Notes under the pieces: model-generated
The model's input: only the letters and a program-made list of their open reading frames with translations
Told to the model about the DNA's origin: nothing
Database searches by the model: none
Shown here: positions 1-8,860 of the stretch, in pieces
How the letters are laid out: the number at the start of each line of letters is the position of its first letter
Numbering within the stretch: position 1 is the stretch's first letter
Program-made: the position numbers and the translations under genes
Assembly (NCBI RefSeq): GCF_036416795.1
Contig: NZ_CP143867.1
Location: 5,572,001-5,636,000, forward strand
DNA length: 64,000 bases
Direction of reading: 5' to 3'
Origin: Bacteroides sp. MSB163
GTDB lineage: Bacteria; Bacteroidota; Bacteroidia; Bacteroidales; Bacteroidaceae

Positions 1-645
1 TACGTTGGTATCGACTGCATCATCTTCGGTTTCAACGAAGGAGAACTGAGCCTGTTATTGCTGAAACGAAATTTTCAGCCGGCAATGGGTGAATGGTCTC
101 TGATGGGTGGATTCGTGCAACAAGGTGAAAGTGTGGATAATGCTGCCAAACGTGTACTGGCGGAACTCACCGGTTTGGAAAATGTATATATGGAGCAAGT
201 AGGGTCGTTCGGCGAAGTGGAACGTGATCCGGGAGAACGGGTTATCTCTGTTGCTTACTATGCATTGATCAACATCAACGAGTACGACCGCGAACTGGTG
301 CACCAGCATAATGCCTACTGGGTAAACATCAATGAATTACCGCCTTTGATCTTCGACCATCCGCAAATGGTGAAACAAGCACGGGAATTGATGCAACAGA
401 AAGCATCCACAGAGCCCATCGGCTTCAACCTGTTACCGAAGTTATTCACGCTGTCTCAACTGCAAAGCCTCTACGAAGCTATTTACGGTGAACAGATAGA
501 CAAGCGTAACTTCCGTAAACGGATAGCCGAAATGGACTACATTGAAAAAACAGATAAGATTGATAAAACAGGTTCCAAACGCGGAGCTGCCTTATACAAA
601 TTCAATGAGAAGGCATACCGCAAGGCACCGAATTTTAAATTATAA
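1..645 (+). CDS. araR: AraR, Nudix-domain arabinose-responsive regulator (5' partial)
   Basis: The frame is open from base 1, so the start lies outside the window; the visible part is 214 residues. A Nudix-like segment (GGFVQQGES, then RVLAELTGL) is followed by a C-terminal winged-helix region. The Nudix box keeps G, the first E and R, but two acidic metal-binding positions of the consensus REUXEEXGU are V and L, so hydrolase activity is unlikely. This matches the AraR/NrtR-like regulators known to repress L-arabinose genes in Bacteroides thetaiotaomicron, with arabinose as effector. The araD start lies 3 nt after its stop, fitting co-transcription and autoregulation. Operators would lie upstream of the window. 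Confidence 0.88.
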   Translation, partial: YVGIDCIIFGFNEGELSLLLLKRNFQPAMGEWSLMGGFVQQGESVDNAAKRVLAELTGLENVYMEQVGSFGEVERDPGERVISVAYYALININEYDRELVHQHNAYWVNINELPPLIFDHPQMVKQARELMQQKASTEPIGFNLLPKLFTLSQLQSLYEAIYGEQIDKRNFRKRIAEMDYIEKTDKIDKTGSKRGAALYKFNEKAYRKAPNFKL

Positions 646-648
646 ATT

Positions 649-1332
649 ATGCTGGAAGAACTGAAAGAAAAGGTATTCCATGCCAACCTTGAACTGGTGA
701 AGCATGGACTGGTTATCTTCACCTGGGGAAATGTATCGGCTATCGACCGTGAAACGGGGCTGGTAGTCATCAAACCCAGTGGTGTAAGTTATGACGATAT
801 GAAGGCGGAAGACATGGTGGTGGTTGACCTCGATGGCAAGGTAGTGGAAGGGCGATTGAAACCGTCTTCAGACACTCCGACCCACGTGGTACTCTACAAG
901 GCTTTCCCTGAAATCGGCGGTGTGGTACACACCCACTCTACTTACGCTACTGCCTGGGCGCAAGCCGGATGTGACATTCCGAATATCGGAACGACACACG
1001 CAGATTACTTCCACGATGCCATACCTTGCACGGCAGATATGACAAAGGAAGAAGTGGAAGGAGCGTATGAAATGGAAACCGGAAATGTAATCGTGAAGCG
1101 CTTTGAAGGGCTAAACCCTGTACACACACCGGGAGTACTGGTAAAGAATCACGGTCCCTTCTCTTGGGGAAAAGATGCGCACGATGCTGTACACAACGCA
1201 GTGGTAATGGAACAAGTGGCTAAGATGGCAAGCATTGCTTATGCCGTCAATCCGAAACTGACCATGAATCCGCTGTTGGTAGAAAAGCATTTCAACCGCA
1301 AGCATGGGCCTAACGCTTACTATGGACAGTAA
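649..1332 (+). CDS. araD: L-ribulose-5-phosphate 4-epimerase
   Basis: Converts L-ribulose 5-phosphate to D-xylulose 5-phosphate, the last step of the bacterial arabinose pathway, in the cytoplasm. The 227-residue product has the class II aldolase/epimerase fold signatures: GNVSA near residue 26, KPSGV, HTHS with His94 and His96, Asp75 and His168 (KNHGPF). These correspond to the zinc ligands and catalytic acid of E. coli AraD, and the length is typical. It sits between araR and araA in one operon. The 42-nt gap to araA is A+T-rich with short repeated attaaaaatta-like stretches and no clear Shine-Dalgarno site. Confidence 0.96.
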   Translation: MLEELKEKVFHANLELVKHGLVIFTWGNVSAIDRETGLVVIKPSGVSYDDMKAEDMVVVDLDGKVVEGRLKPSSDTPTHVVLYKAFPEIGGVVHTHSTYATAWAQAGCDIPNIGTTHADYFHDAIPCTADMTKEEVEGAYEMETGNVIVKRFEGLNPVHTPGVLVKNHGPFSWGKDAHDAVHNAVVMEQVAKMASIAYAVNPKLTMNPLLVEKHFNRKHGPNAYYGQ

Positions 1333-1374
1333 ACAATCGACAATTAAAAATTAACAACTAAAAATTAAAGAATT

Positions 1375-2883
1375 ATGAACGCATTTGATCAATATGAAGT
1401 ATGGTTCGTAACCGGAGCACAGCTCCTGTACGGAGGTGACGCAGTTATCGCAGTAGACGCACACAGTAATGAAATGGTAGCCGGATTGAACGCCAGCGGC
1501 AAATTGCCGGTAAAGGTGGTTTATAAAGGTACGGTAAACTCTTCTAAAGAAGTAACTGAAGCTTTCAAAGCTGCTAACAATGATGAGAAATGTATCGGTG
1601 TTATCACCTGGATGCACACTTTCTCTCCTGCCAAGATGTGGATTCACGGTTTGCAGGAACTGAAGAAGCCGTTGCTGCACTTCCATACTCAGTTCAACAA
1701 AGAAATTCCTTGGGATACCATGGATATGGACTTCATGAACTTGAACCAGTCAGCTCACGGTGACCGTGAATTCGGCCACATTGTAACCCGTATGCGTAAA
1801 AACCGTAAGGTAGTGGTAGGCCATTGGCAAGATGAAAAAGCACAAGGCCAGATTGCAACATGGATGCGTGTTTGCGCCGGATGGGCTGACGCTCAGGATA
1901 TGCTGATTATCCGCTTCGGTGACCAGATGAACAACGTTGCTGTTACTGATGGTGACAAGGTATCCGCTGAACAAGTTTTGGGTTACCACGTAGACTACTG
2001 TCCGGTAAACGATCTGATGAAGTACTACAATGCAGTGGAAGACAAAGATGTACAGGCAATGGTAGATACTTACTTCAAAGAATACGACCATGCTCCTGAA
2101 CTGGAAAAGACCGGAACTGAAGCTTATACCAAAGTTTGGAACTCTGCAAAAGCAGAAATCGCTCTCCGTCGTATCCTGAAAGACACAGGTGCAAAAGCAT
2201 TTACTACCAACTTCAACGACCTTGGTGACTTTGATCAGATTCCGGGATTGGCTTCTCAACGTCTGATGGAAGAAGGGTATGGTTTCGGTGCGGAAGGTGA
2301 CTGGAAAACTGCCGCTTTGTATCGTACCACTTGGTTTATGAGCCAAGGTATGCCGAAAGGCTGCTCCTTCCTGGAAGATTACACACTGCACTTCGACGGT
2401 GAAAAGAGCGCTATCCTCCAGGCACACATGCTGGAAGTTTGTCCGCTGATTGCTGAAGCAAAACCGAAACTGGAAGTACACCGTCTTGCCATTGGTATCG
2501 ATAGCGAAACTGCACGTCTTGTATTCACCAGCAAACAAGGTGAAGGCGTAGCCGCTACTATCGTTGACCTGGGTAACCGTTTCCGCCTCATCGTGAATAA
2601 AGTAGAATGTATCAAGAGCAAACCGCTGCCCAAACTTCCTGTTGCCAGCGCATTGTGGATTCCGATGCCGAACCTCGAAGTAGGTGCTGCTGCATGGATT
2701 CTGGCAGGCGGTACTCACCACACCAGTTTCTCTTATGATCTGACCGTAGAATATTGGGAAGATTATGCAGAAATGGCAGGTATCGAAATGGTAGTTATCG
2801 ATGAAAATACAACTATCAGCGAGTTCAAGAAAGAACTGCGCATGAATGAAGTATATTACATGTTGAACAAAGCGCTTTGTTAA
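1375..2883 (+). CDS. araA: L-arabinose isomerase
   Basis: Isomerises L-arabinose to L-ribulose in the cytoplasm using a divalent metal. The 502-residue protein starts with the family signature EVWFVTGAQLLYG. The metal and catalytic residues of E. coli AraA can be matched one for one: Glu307 (AEGDWK), Glu334 (FLEDYTLHF), His351 (QAHMLE) and His449 (GGTHHTSF). Full length, no lesion. The stop codon is 2 nt from the araB ATG, fitting coupled translation. Long antisense frames inside it are shadows produced by its codon use. Confidence 0.97.
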   Translation: MNAFDQYEVWFVTGAQLLYGGDAVIAVDAHSNEMVAGLNASGKLPVKVVYKGTVNSSKEVTEAFKAANNDEKCIGVITWMHTFSPAKMWIHGLQELKKPLLHFHTQFNKEIPWDTMDMDFMNLNQSAHGDREFGHIVTRMRKNRKVVVGHWQDEKAQGQIATWMRVCAGWADAQDMLIIRFGDQMNNVAVTDGDKVSAEQVLGYHVDYCPVNDLMKYYNAVEDKDVQAMVDTYFKEYDHAPELEKTGTEAYTKVWNSAKAEIALRRILKDTGAKAFTTNFNDLGDFDQIPGLASQRLMEEGYGFGAEGDWKTAALYRTTWFMSQGMPKGCSFLEDYTLHFDGEKSAILQAHMLEVCPLIAEAKPKLEVHRLAIGIDSETARLVFTSKQGEGVAATIVDLGNRFRLIVNKVECIKSKPLPKLPVASALWIPMPNLEVGAAAWILAGGTHHTSFSYDLTVEYWEDYAEMAGIEMVVIDENTTISEFKKELRMNEVYYMLNKALC

Positions 2884-2885
2884 TT

Positions 2886-4484
2886 ATGAAACCAGACGCA
2901 AAATCAACCATCGAAGCAGGCAAGGCCATTCTTGGCATAGAATTCGGTTCCACTCGAATCAAGGCTGTTTTGATTGACCAGGAAAACAAGCCCATCGCTC
3001 AAGGAAGTCACACCTGGGAGAACCAGTTGGTTGACGGACTTTGGACATATAGCGTTGAGGCCATCTGGTATGGACTGCAAGATTGTTACGCCGACCTTCG
3101 CTCAAACGTGAAGAGCCTGTATGACATAGAGATAGAAGCTTTGGCGGCAATCGGTGTCAGCGCCATGATGCATGGTTATATGGCATTCAATGATAAAGAA
3201 GAGATTCTCGTGCCCTTCCGTACTTGGAGAAACACCAATACAGGTCAGGCTGCGGCTGCTTTATCAGAGCTGTTCGTTTATAATATTCCTCTGCGTTGGA
3301 GCATTTCTCATTTGTATCAGGCCATTCTGGACAACGAAGAACACGTGAAAGATATCAATTATCTGACAACGCTCGCAGGTTTTATCCATTGGCAGATAAC
3401 AGGTCAAAAAGTATTGGGCATCGGCGATGCATCGGGTATGCTCCCTATAGACCCGGTTACCAAAAACTACTCCGCTGAAATGGTGACCAAGTTCGACGAG
3501 TTAATCGCTCCGAAGGGATATGACTGGAAATTGCTGGATATTCTTCCCAAGGCATTGCCGGCTGGTGAAAATGCAGGTTTCCTGACACCGGAAGGCGCTA
3601 AGATGCTCGACGTATCCGGCCATTTGAAAGCTGGAATACCGGTTTGCCCGCCCGAAGGAGATGCAGGTACCGGTATGGTTGCAACCAATGCCGTTAAGCA
3701 GCGTACAGGAAACGTATCGGCAGGTACATCTTCATTCTCCATGATTGTATTGGAGAAAGATCTGTCAAAGCCCTACGAAATGATCGATATGGTTACTACT
3801 CCCGATGGAAGTCCCGTAGCCATGGTACATTGCAACAACTGTACATCTGACCTCAACGCATGGATCAACCTGTTCAAAGAATACCAGGAACTGCTGGGTA
3901 TACCTGTAGATATGAACGAAGTATATGGAAAACTCTACAACCATGCCCTGACAGGCAATGCGGATTGTGGAGGTCTCATTTCATTCAATTACATCTCAGG
4001 CGAACCTGTAACAGGATTTGCAGATGGAAGACCGATGTTTGTACGTTCGGCCAATGACAAGTTCAGCCTTGCGAACTTCATGAGAACGCACTTGTATGCT
4101 TCTGTCGGTGTCCTCAAGATTGGTAATGACATTCTTTTCAAAGAAGAAAAGGTGAAAGTTGACAGAATCACAGGACACGGAGGCTTGTTCAAGACTAAGA
4201 ATGTGGGTCAGAGAGTACTTGCAGCAGCATTAAACTCACCGATTTCCGTAATGGAAACTGCCGGTGAAGGTGGTGCCTGGGGTATTGCGTTGCTGGCTTC
4301 ATTCCTTGTGAACAACCAGAAGAAGCAACCTCTCGACGCTTTCCTGGACGAGCAAGTGTTTGGCGGAGACGCGGGTGTTGAGATAGCGCCTACAGCGGAA
4401 GATGTGGCAGGCTTCAACGCATACATCGAAAACTACAAGGCAGCACTGCCCATCGAAGAAGCGGCGGTAAGATTCAAAAAGTAA
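2886..4484 (+). CDS. araB: L-ribulokinase, FGGY family carbohydrate kinase
   Basis: Phosphorylates L-ribulose to L-ribulose 5-phosphate. The product is 532 residues from the ATG at 2886; an in-frame TTG nine bases upstream overlaps araA and is a less likely start. Two FGGY actin-like domains are visible: an N-terminal phosphate loop (GIEFGSTRIKAVLID) and a C-terminal ATP-site region (TGHGGLFKT, then AGEGGAWGIALLA). Annotation pipelines sometimes call Bacteroides members xylulokinase; the position between araA and the arabinofuranosidases supports ribulokinase. Substrate specificity cannot be read directly from the sequence. Confidence 0.9.
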   Translation: MKPDAKSTIEAGKAILGIEFGSTRIKAVLIDQENKPIAQGSHTWENQLVDGLWTYSVEAIWYGLQDCYADLRSNVKSLYDIEIEALAAIGVSAMMHGYMAFNDKEEILVPFRTWRNTNTGQAAAALSELFVYNIPLRWSISHLYQAILDNEEHVKDINYLTTLAGFIHWQITGQKVLGIGDASGMLPIDPVTKNYSAEMVTKFDELIAPKGYDWKLLDILPKALPAGENAGFLTPEGAKMLDVSGHLKAGIPVCPPEGDAGTGMVATNAVKQRTGNVSAGTSSFSMIVLEKDLSKPYEMIDMVTTPDGSPVAMVHCNNCTSDLNAWINLFKEYQELLGIPVDMNEVYGKLYNHALTGNADCGGLISFNYISGEPVTGFADGRPMFVRSANDKFSLANFMRTHLYASVGVLKIGNDILFKEEKVKVDRITGHGGLFKTKNVGQRVLAAALNSPISVMETAGEGGAWGIALLASFLVNNQKKQPLDAFLDEQVFGGDAGVEIAPTAEDVAGFNAYIENYKAALPIEEAAVRFKK

Positions 4485-4503
4485 TTCCTGCTTCAAGGAA
4501 TAA

Positions 4504-4582
4504 ACGAATGTAATAATAGAGGGAGAAGCTCCGGCTGCCACGTGGGTGCTGTTGGCACCGAAGCAACTCCCCATACATTCGT
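4504..4582 (+). other. Candidate structured RNA after araB (nested hairpins)
   Basis: A 9-bp perfect outer stem pairs acgaatgta (4504-4512) with tacattcgt (4574-4582). Inside it gggag (4521-4525) can pair with ctccc (4567-4571), enclosing hairpin ggtgc/gcacc (4545-4549 with 4555-4559) and a short agc/gct hairpin (4527-4529 with 4534-4536). The layout resembles a multibranched RNA. It starts 20 nt after the araB stop and precedes repeat array 4611-4703. No known riboswitch class was recognised. It could be a 3' UTR stability element or an attenuator for the GH127 gene. Confidence 0.45.
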
Positions 4583-4610
4583 TCTACAAGCTCGGACAAT
4601 GCATTGAATC

Positions 4611-4703
4611 AGGCAAAACACCGTTGCCCGCTCAGGCAAGGCATCGTTGCCCGTCCTAACGAAGCATCGTCGTCAGCTCTGACGAAACACCTTCGTCAGT
4701 AAG
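4611..4703 (+). repeat. Array A: four imperfect 23-nt tandem hairpin repeats
   Basis: Units start at 4611, 4634, 4658 and 4681 (23, 24, 23, 23 nt). Unit 1 has stem ggcaa/ttgcc, unit 2 the same stem, unit 3 acga/tcgt, unit 4 an 8-bp stem ctgacgaa/ttcgtcag around the loop acacc. Units 1 and 4 share loop bases but have different, self-complementary arms. The 3' arm of unit 3 (tcgtcag) can instead pair with the 5' arm of unit 4 (ctgacga), so alternative folds exist. Located between araB and the GH127 gene; no protein frame was found in it. Confidence 0.7.
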
Positions 4704-4736
4704 CAAATAATCCCTATACCTCAAATATAATATAAT

Positions 4737-7106
4737 ATGAAATCGATCCTTATTACTTACCTGTTCCTTTTTTGTTTTCTCCTGACCGGGAAAGCTCAAA
4801 CCCAACAAGAAGTTTCCTATTTCCCTTTGCAAGACGTCAAGCTGTTGGAAAGCCCCTTCCTGCAAGCCCAGCAGACCGACCTGCACTACATCATGGCCAT
4901 GGAGCCCGACCGCCTAACCGCCCCTTTCCTGCGCGAAGCCGGACTGACGCCCAAAGCGCCAAGTTATACCAACTGGGAAAACACCGGACTGGACGGACAC
5001 ATCGGCGGACATTACATTTCTGCACTCTCCATGATGTATGCCGCTACCGGAGACACAGCCATATACAATAGGCTGAACTATATGCTGAACGAACTACATC
5101 GTGCACAGCAAGCCGTAGGCACCGGATTCATCGGAGGCACTCCCGGAAGCCTGCAACTTTGGAAAGAAATTAAAGCCGGGAATATTCGTGCCGGAGGTTT
5201 CGACCTCAATGGCAAATGGGTACCCCTATACAATATACACAAGACTTATGCCGGACTGCGCGACGCTTACCTCTACGCCGGAAGCGACCTTGCCCGCCAG
5301 ATGTTAGTGGCCCTCACCGACTGGATGATAGACATCACCGCCGGACTCACCGACCAGCAAATGCAAGACATGCTCCGCAGCGAACACGGAGGACTGAACG
5401 AAACTTTCGCTGATGTTGCCGAAATCACAGGTGACAAGAAATACCTGGAACTGGCACGCCGCTTCTCCCATAAAGTGATTCTGGACCCTCTTGTGAAGGA
5501 TGAAGATCGCCTGACAGGCATGCATGCCAATACACAGATACCAAAGGTTATCGGCTACAAGCGTATCGCCGACCTCGCACAAAATGATAAAGACTGGAAT
5601 CATGCTTCCGAATGGGATCACGCCGCCCGCTTCTTCTGGAACACCGTGGTAAACCATCGTTCCGTCTGCATCGGCGGCAACAGTGTACGTGAACACTTTC
5701 ATCCGGCAGACAACTTCACATCCATGCTCAATGATGTGCAAGGTCCGGAGACCTGCAATACCTACAACATGCTTCGCCTGACGAAGATGCTTTACCAGAC
5801 TTCTCCCGACATTCGTTTTGCCGATTATTACGAACGTGCCTTATATAACCATATTCTTGCCTCGCAACAGCCTACAAAGGGCGGATTTGTTTACTTCACC
5901 CCTATGCGTCCGGGACACTACCGCGTTTATTCGCAGCCGGAAACATCCATGTGGTGTTGCGTCGGTTCCGGTTTGGAGAATCACACCAAATACGGAGAGT
6001 TTATTTACGCCCATGCAAAAGATACGCTGTATGTAAACCTCTTCATCCCCTCCCGTCTGACCTGGCAAGAGAAAAAGGTAACCCTGGTACAGGAAACCCG
6101 CTTCCCCGACGAAGAGCAAATCCGCTTCCGCGTGGAAAAGAGCAAGAAGAAAGCATTCAGCCTCAAACTCCGTTATCCCTCCTGGGCTAAAGGAGCCAGC
6201 GTATCCGTCAATGGTAAAGTACAGGAAACGAACGCCCAACCGGGAGAGTACCTGACCATCCACCGCAAATGGAAAGCCGGAGATGAAATCACCCTGAATA
6301 TGCCCATGCAGGTTGCCTTGGAGCAAATACCGGATCGGGAAAATTTCTATGCATTCATGTATGGCCCTATCGTACTTGCCAGCCCCACAGGGACAGAGAA
6401 TATGGACGGGCTTTATGCAGATGACAGCCGTGGCGGACACATTGCCCATGGCAAACAGATTTCCTTGCAAGAAATACCGATGCTGATAGGTTCCGCCACG
6501 TCTCTGCCTCAATCACTCCGCAGGATAAACGACGACCTGGTTGCATTTACCTATACCGGTAGTGTCTATCCGGCACAGAAAGAAGCGTTGAAATTGATTC
6601 CCTTCTTCCGCCTTCACGATTCCCGTTATGCTGTTTATTTCCATCAGGTAACCGAAGCTGAAGTAGAAAGTATCCGCAAAGAAGTGGCATTGAGCGAGCG
6701 TAAAGCAATGGAACTTGCCAACCAGACTGTAGATCTCATTTTCCCTGGTGAACAACAGCCTGAATCGGATCATGGCATTCTATATGAACAGGCAGAAACA
6801 GGAATCAATAAAGACCGTCACTTCCGGCGTGCCAAAGGTTGGTTCAGCTATAACCTCAAAGTAAAAGAAGAAGCCACCCAGCTTATGATCACTGTACGGA
6901 AAGAGGATTATACCAAGGTAGCCATCCTTCTTAACAATGAAAAACTGACCGTTAGTCCTACGATCAGCAAACCTGATAAAGAGGGTTTTATAACGATCTG
7001 TTATTCTTTACCCCAAAAGTTAAGTGCAGGCAGCTATCCGATACGCTTCAGCCCCGACGGAACAGAGTGGACACCTGCCATTTATGAGGTTCGCTTACTC
7101 AAATAA
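4737..7106 (+). CDS. GH127 family beta-L-arabinofuranosidase, secreted
   Basis: The 789-residue protein starts with a signal peptide (MKSILITYLFLFCFLL, cleavage near GKAQ) and is probably periplasmic. The central part is the GH127 (old DUF1680) barrel. The family's zinc-bound cysteine nucleophile site is complete: Glu338 and Cys340 in the segment GPETCNTYN, and Cys407-Cys408 in SMWCCVGSG. GH127 enzymes release terminal beta-L-arabinofuranose. The remaining ~280 residues form beta-rich accessory domains. Its place between araB and GH51 matches the arabinose cluster of B. thetaiotaomicron and suggests the released sugar feeds the upstream genes. Activity on another furanoside cannot be excluded. 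Confidence 0.9.
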   Translation: MKSILITYLFLFCFLLTGKAQTQQEVSYFPLQDVKLLESPFLQAQQTDLHYIMAMEPDRLTAPFLREAGLTPKAPSYTNWENTGLDGHIGGHYISALSMMYAATGDTAIYNRLNYMLNELHRAQQAVGTGFIGGTPGSLQLWKEIKAGNIRAGGFDLNGKWVPLYNIHKTYAGLRDAYLYAGSDLARQMLVALTDWMIDITAGLTDQQMQDMLRSEHGGLNETFADVAEITGDKKYLELARRFSHKVILDPLVKDEDRLTGMHANTQIPKVIGYKRIADLAQNDKDWNHASEWDHAARFFWNTVVNHRSVCIGGNSVREHFHPADNFTSMLNDVQGPETCNTYNMLRLTKMLYQTSPDIRFADYYERALYNHILASQQPTKGGFVYFTPMRPGHYRVYSQPETSMWCCVGSGLENHTKYGEFIYAHAKDTLYVNLFIPSRLTWQEKKVTLVQETRFPDEEQIRFRVEKSKKKAFSLKLRYPSWAKGASVSVNGKVQETNAQPGEYLTIHRKWKAGDEITLNMPMQVALEQIPDRENFYAFMYGPIVLASPTGTENMDGLYADDSRGGHIAHGKQISLQEIPMLIGSATSLPQSLRRINDDLVAFTYTGSVYPAQKEALKLIPFFRLHDSRYAVYFHQVTEAEVESIRKEVALSERKAMELANQTVDLIFPGEQQPESDHGILYEQAETGINKDRHFRRAKGWFSYNLKVKEEATQLMITVRKEDYTKVAILLNNEKLTVSPTISKPDKEGFITICYSLPQKLSAGSYPIRFSPDGTEWTPAIYEVRLLK

Positions 7107-7140
7107 TAACATTACAAACATCATATAACTAATAACCATT

Positions 7141-8685
7141 ATGAGAAACAAATTATTATTCAGCAGCGTTCTTTTAGCTGCATCCGTATCGCTGTCCGCA
7201 CAAAAGAGTGCAACGATCACGCTTCATGCCGACCAAGGCACACAAGTTATTCCCAAAGAAATCTACGGCCAGTTTGCCGAACATCTCGGTACTTGCATCT
7301 ATGGTGGACTTTGGGTAGGAGAAAATTCGGATATCCCCAATATCAAAGGTTATCGTACCGATGTATTCAATGCACTGAAAGAACTTCAGGTTCCCGTACT
7401 TCGTTGGCCGGGTGGCTGTTTTGCCGATGAATATCACTGGATGGACGGTATCGGTCCGAAAGAGAATCGCCCCAAAATGGTAAACAATAACTGGGGAGGT
7501 ACAATTGAAGACAACAGTTTCGGTACACATGAGTTCCTCAACCTCTGCGAAATGCTGGGTACTGAACCTTATATCAGCGGAAACGTAGGTAGTGGTACTG
7601 TAGAAGAACTGGCAAAATGGGTAGAATACATGACTTCCGAAGGAGATTCTCCGATGGCAAGACTCCGCCGCCAGAACGGTCGTGACAAAGCATGGAAAGT
7701 GAAATACCTCGGTGTAGGTAACGAAAGTTGGGGCTGCGGCGGAAGCATGCGTCCTGAATATTATGCTGATTTGTATCGCCGTTACTCCACCTACTGCCGC
7801 AACTACGACGGCAACCATCTGTTTAAGATAGCCAGTGGTGCCAGCGATTACGATTATAACTGGACTAAAGTCCTGATGGACCGTGTAGGCGGACGTATGA
7901 ACGGACTCTCTCTCCATTATTACACCGTAACCGGCTGGAGCGGAAGTAAAGGAGCAGCCACTAAGTTCGACAAAGACGATTATTACTGGACAATGGGCAA
8001 GTGTCGTGAGATAGAAGACGTTATCAAAAAGCACTGCGCCATCATGGACGAATATGATCCTAAAAAGAACGTAGCCCTTATGCTCGACGAATGGGGTACC
8101 TGGTGGGACGAAGAACCCGGCACCATTCCCGGACACCTTTACCAGCAAAATACATTGCGTGACGCTTTCGTCGCATCTCTTAGCTTCGATATCTTCCACA
8201 AATACACCGACCGTCTGAAAATGGCTAATATTGCCCAGATAGTAAATGTATTGCAATCCATGATCCTGACAAAAGGCAAAGACATGGTGCTGACTCCCAC
8301 TTATTATGTATTCAAGATGTACAATGTACACCAAGATGCCACTTACCTCCCACTCGATCTGAACTGCGAGATCATGGATGTGCGCGACAATCGTAAAGTA
8401 CCTATGGTAAGTGCTACAGCTTCTAAAGACAAGGACGGCAAAATTCACATCTCAATGTCTAATATCGATGCCGACAATGCACAGGAAGTTACTATCAACC
8501 TGCCGGATGTGAAGGCTAAGAAAGCCGTTGGTGAAATCCTAACTTCTGCCAACCTGACGGATTACAACTCTTTTGAGAACCCCAATAATATAAAATTAGC
8601 TCCGTTCAAAGAGGTAAAAATCAATAAAGGCGTATTGAAGATAAAACTACCAGCCAAGTCTATTGTTACTATAGAGTTACAGTAA
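7141..8685 (+). CDS. GH51 alpha-L-arabinofuranosidase, secreted
   Basis: Removes alpha-L-arabinofuranosyl side groups from arabinan or arabinoxylan oligosaccharides. The 514-residue protein has an N-terminal signal peptide (cleavage near SLSAQKS). The GH51 barrel motifs are clear: RWPGGCFADEYHW, the acid/base Glu195 in VGNESWGCGG and the nucleophile Glu317 in LMLDEWGTWW. A C-terminal beta-sandwich completes the usual architecture. It follows the GH127 gene by 34 nt, so the two probably share a transcript and act together in the periplasm on alpha- and beta-linked arabinose. Confidence 0.95.
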   Translation: MRNKLLFSSVLLAASVSLSAQKSATITLHADQGTQVIPKEIYGQFAEHLGTCIYGGLWVGENSDIPNIKGYRTDVFNALKELQVPVLRWPGGCFADEYHWMDGIGPKENRPKMVNNNWGGTIEDNSFGTHEFLNLCEMLGTEPYISGNVGSGTVEELAKWVEYMTSEGDSPMARLRRQNGRDKAWKVKYLGVGNESWGCGGSMRPEYYADLYRRYSTYCRNYDGNHLFKIASGASDYDYNWTKVLMDRVGGRMNGLSLHYYTVTGWSGSKGAATKFDKDDYYWTMGKCREIEDVIKKHCAIMDEYDPKKNVALMLDEWGTWWDEEPGTIPGHLYQQNTLRDAFVASLSFDIFHKYTDRLKMANIAQIVNVLQSMILTKGKDMVLTPTYYVFKMYNVHQDATYLPLDLNCEIMDVRDNRKVPMVSATASKDKDGKIHISMSNIDADNAQEVTINLPDVKAKKAVGEILTSANLTDYNSFENPNNIKLAPFKEVKINKGVLKIKLPAKSIVTIELQ

Positions 8686-8759
8686 ATCAGTCGAAAAGGC
8701 TTATTGTATTTTAAACAAGAAGCAGGTAGAAGTGCCGCAAAAAAAGAGGTTCTTTCTAT

Positions 8760-8790
8760 GTTGCGAATTACGCATAAAGAGTTATCTTTG
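8760..8790 (+). promoter_or_regulatory. Bacteroides-type promoter for transketolase
   Basis: TATCTTTG at 8783-8790 matches the -7 consensus TAnnTTTG. GTTG at 8760-8763, with a 19-nt gap, is one mismatch from the -33 TTTG. Transcription would start near 8795, leaving a leader of about 65 nt before the ATG at 8861. The rest of the 8686-8860 spacer shows nothing else. Confidence 0.65.
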
Positions 8791-8860
8791 TCGCTGTTAA
8801 AATTAACATGTGACACTTCAACCAGCTTTATTATAGTATTCAAATCAAATAAATATCAAT

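Noticed and set aside
1750..2721. Long antisense frame (323 codons) over araA
   Set aside because: Exact shadow of a well-supported gene with no family motif; a codon-use artefact.
7174..8448. 424-codon antisense frame over the GH51 gene
   Set aside because: Opposite an intact enzyme with all catalytic residues; its translation shows no recognisable domain.
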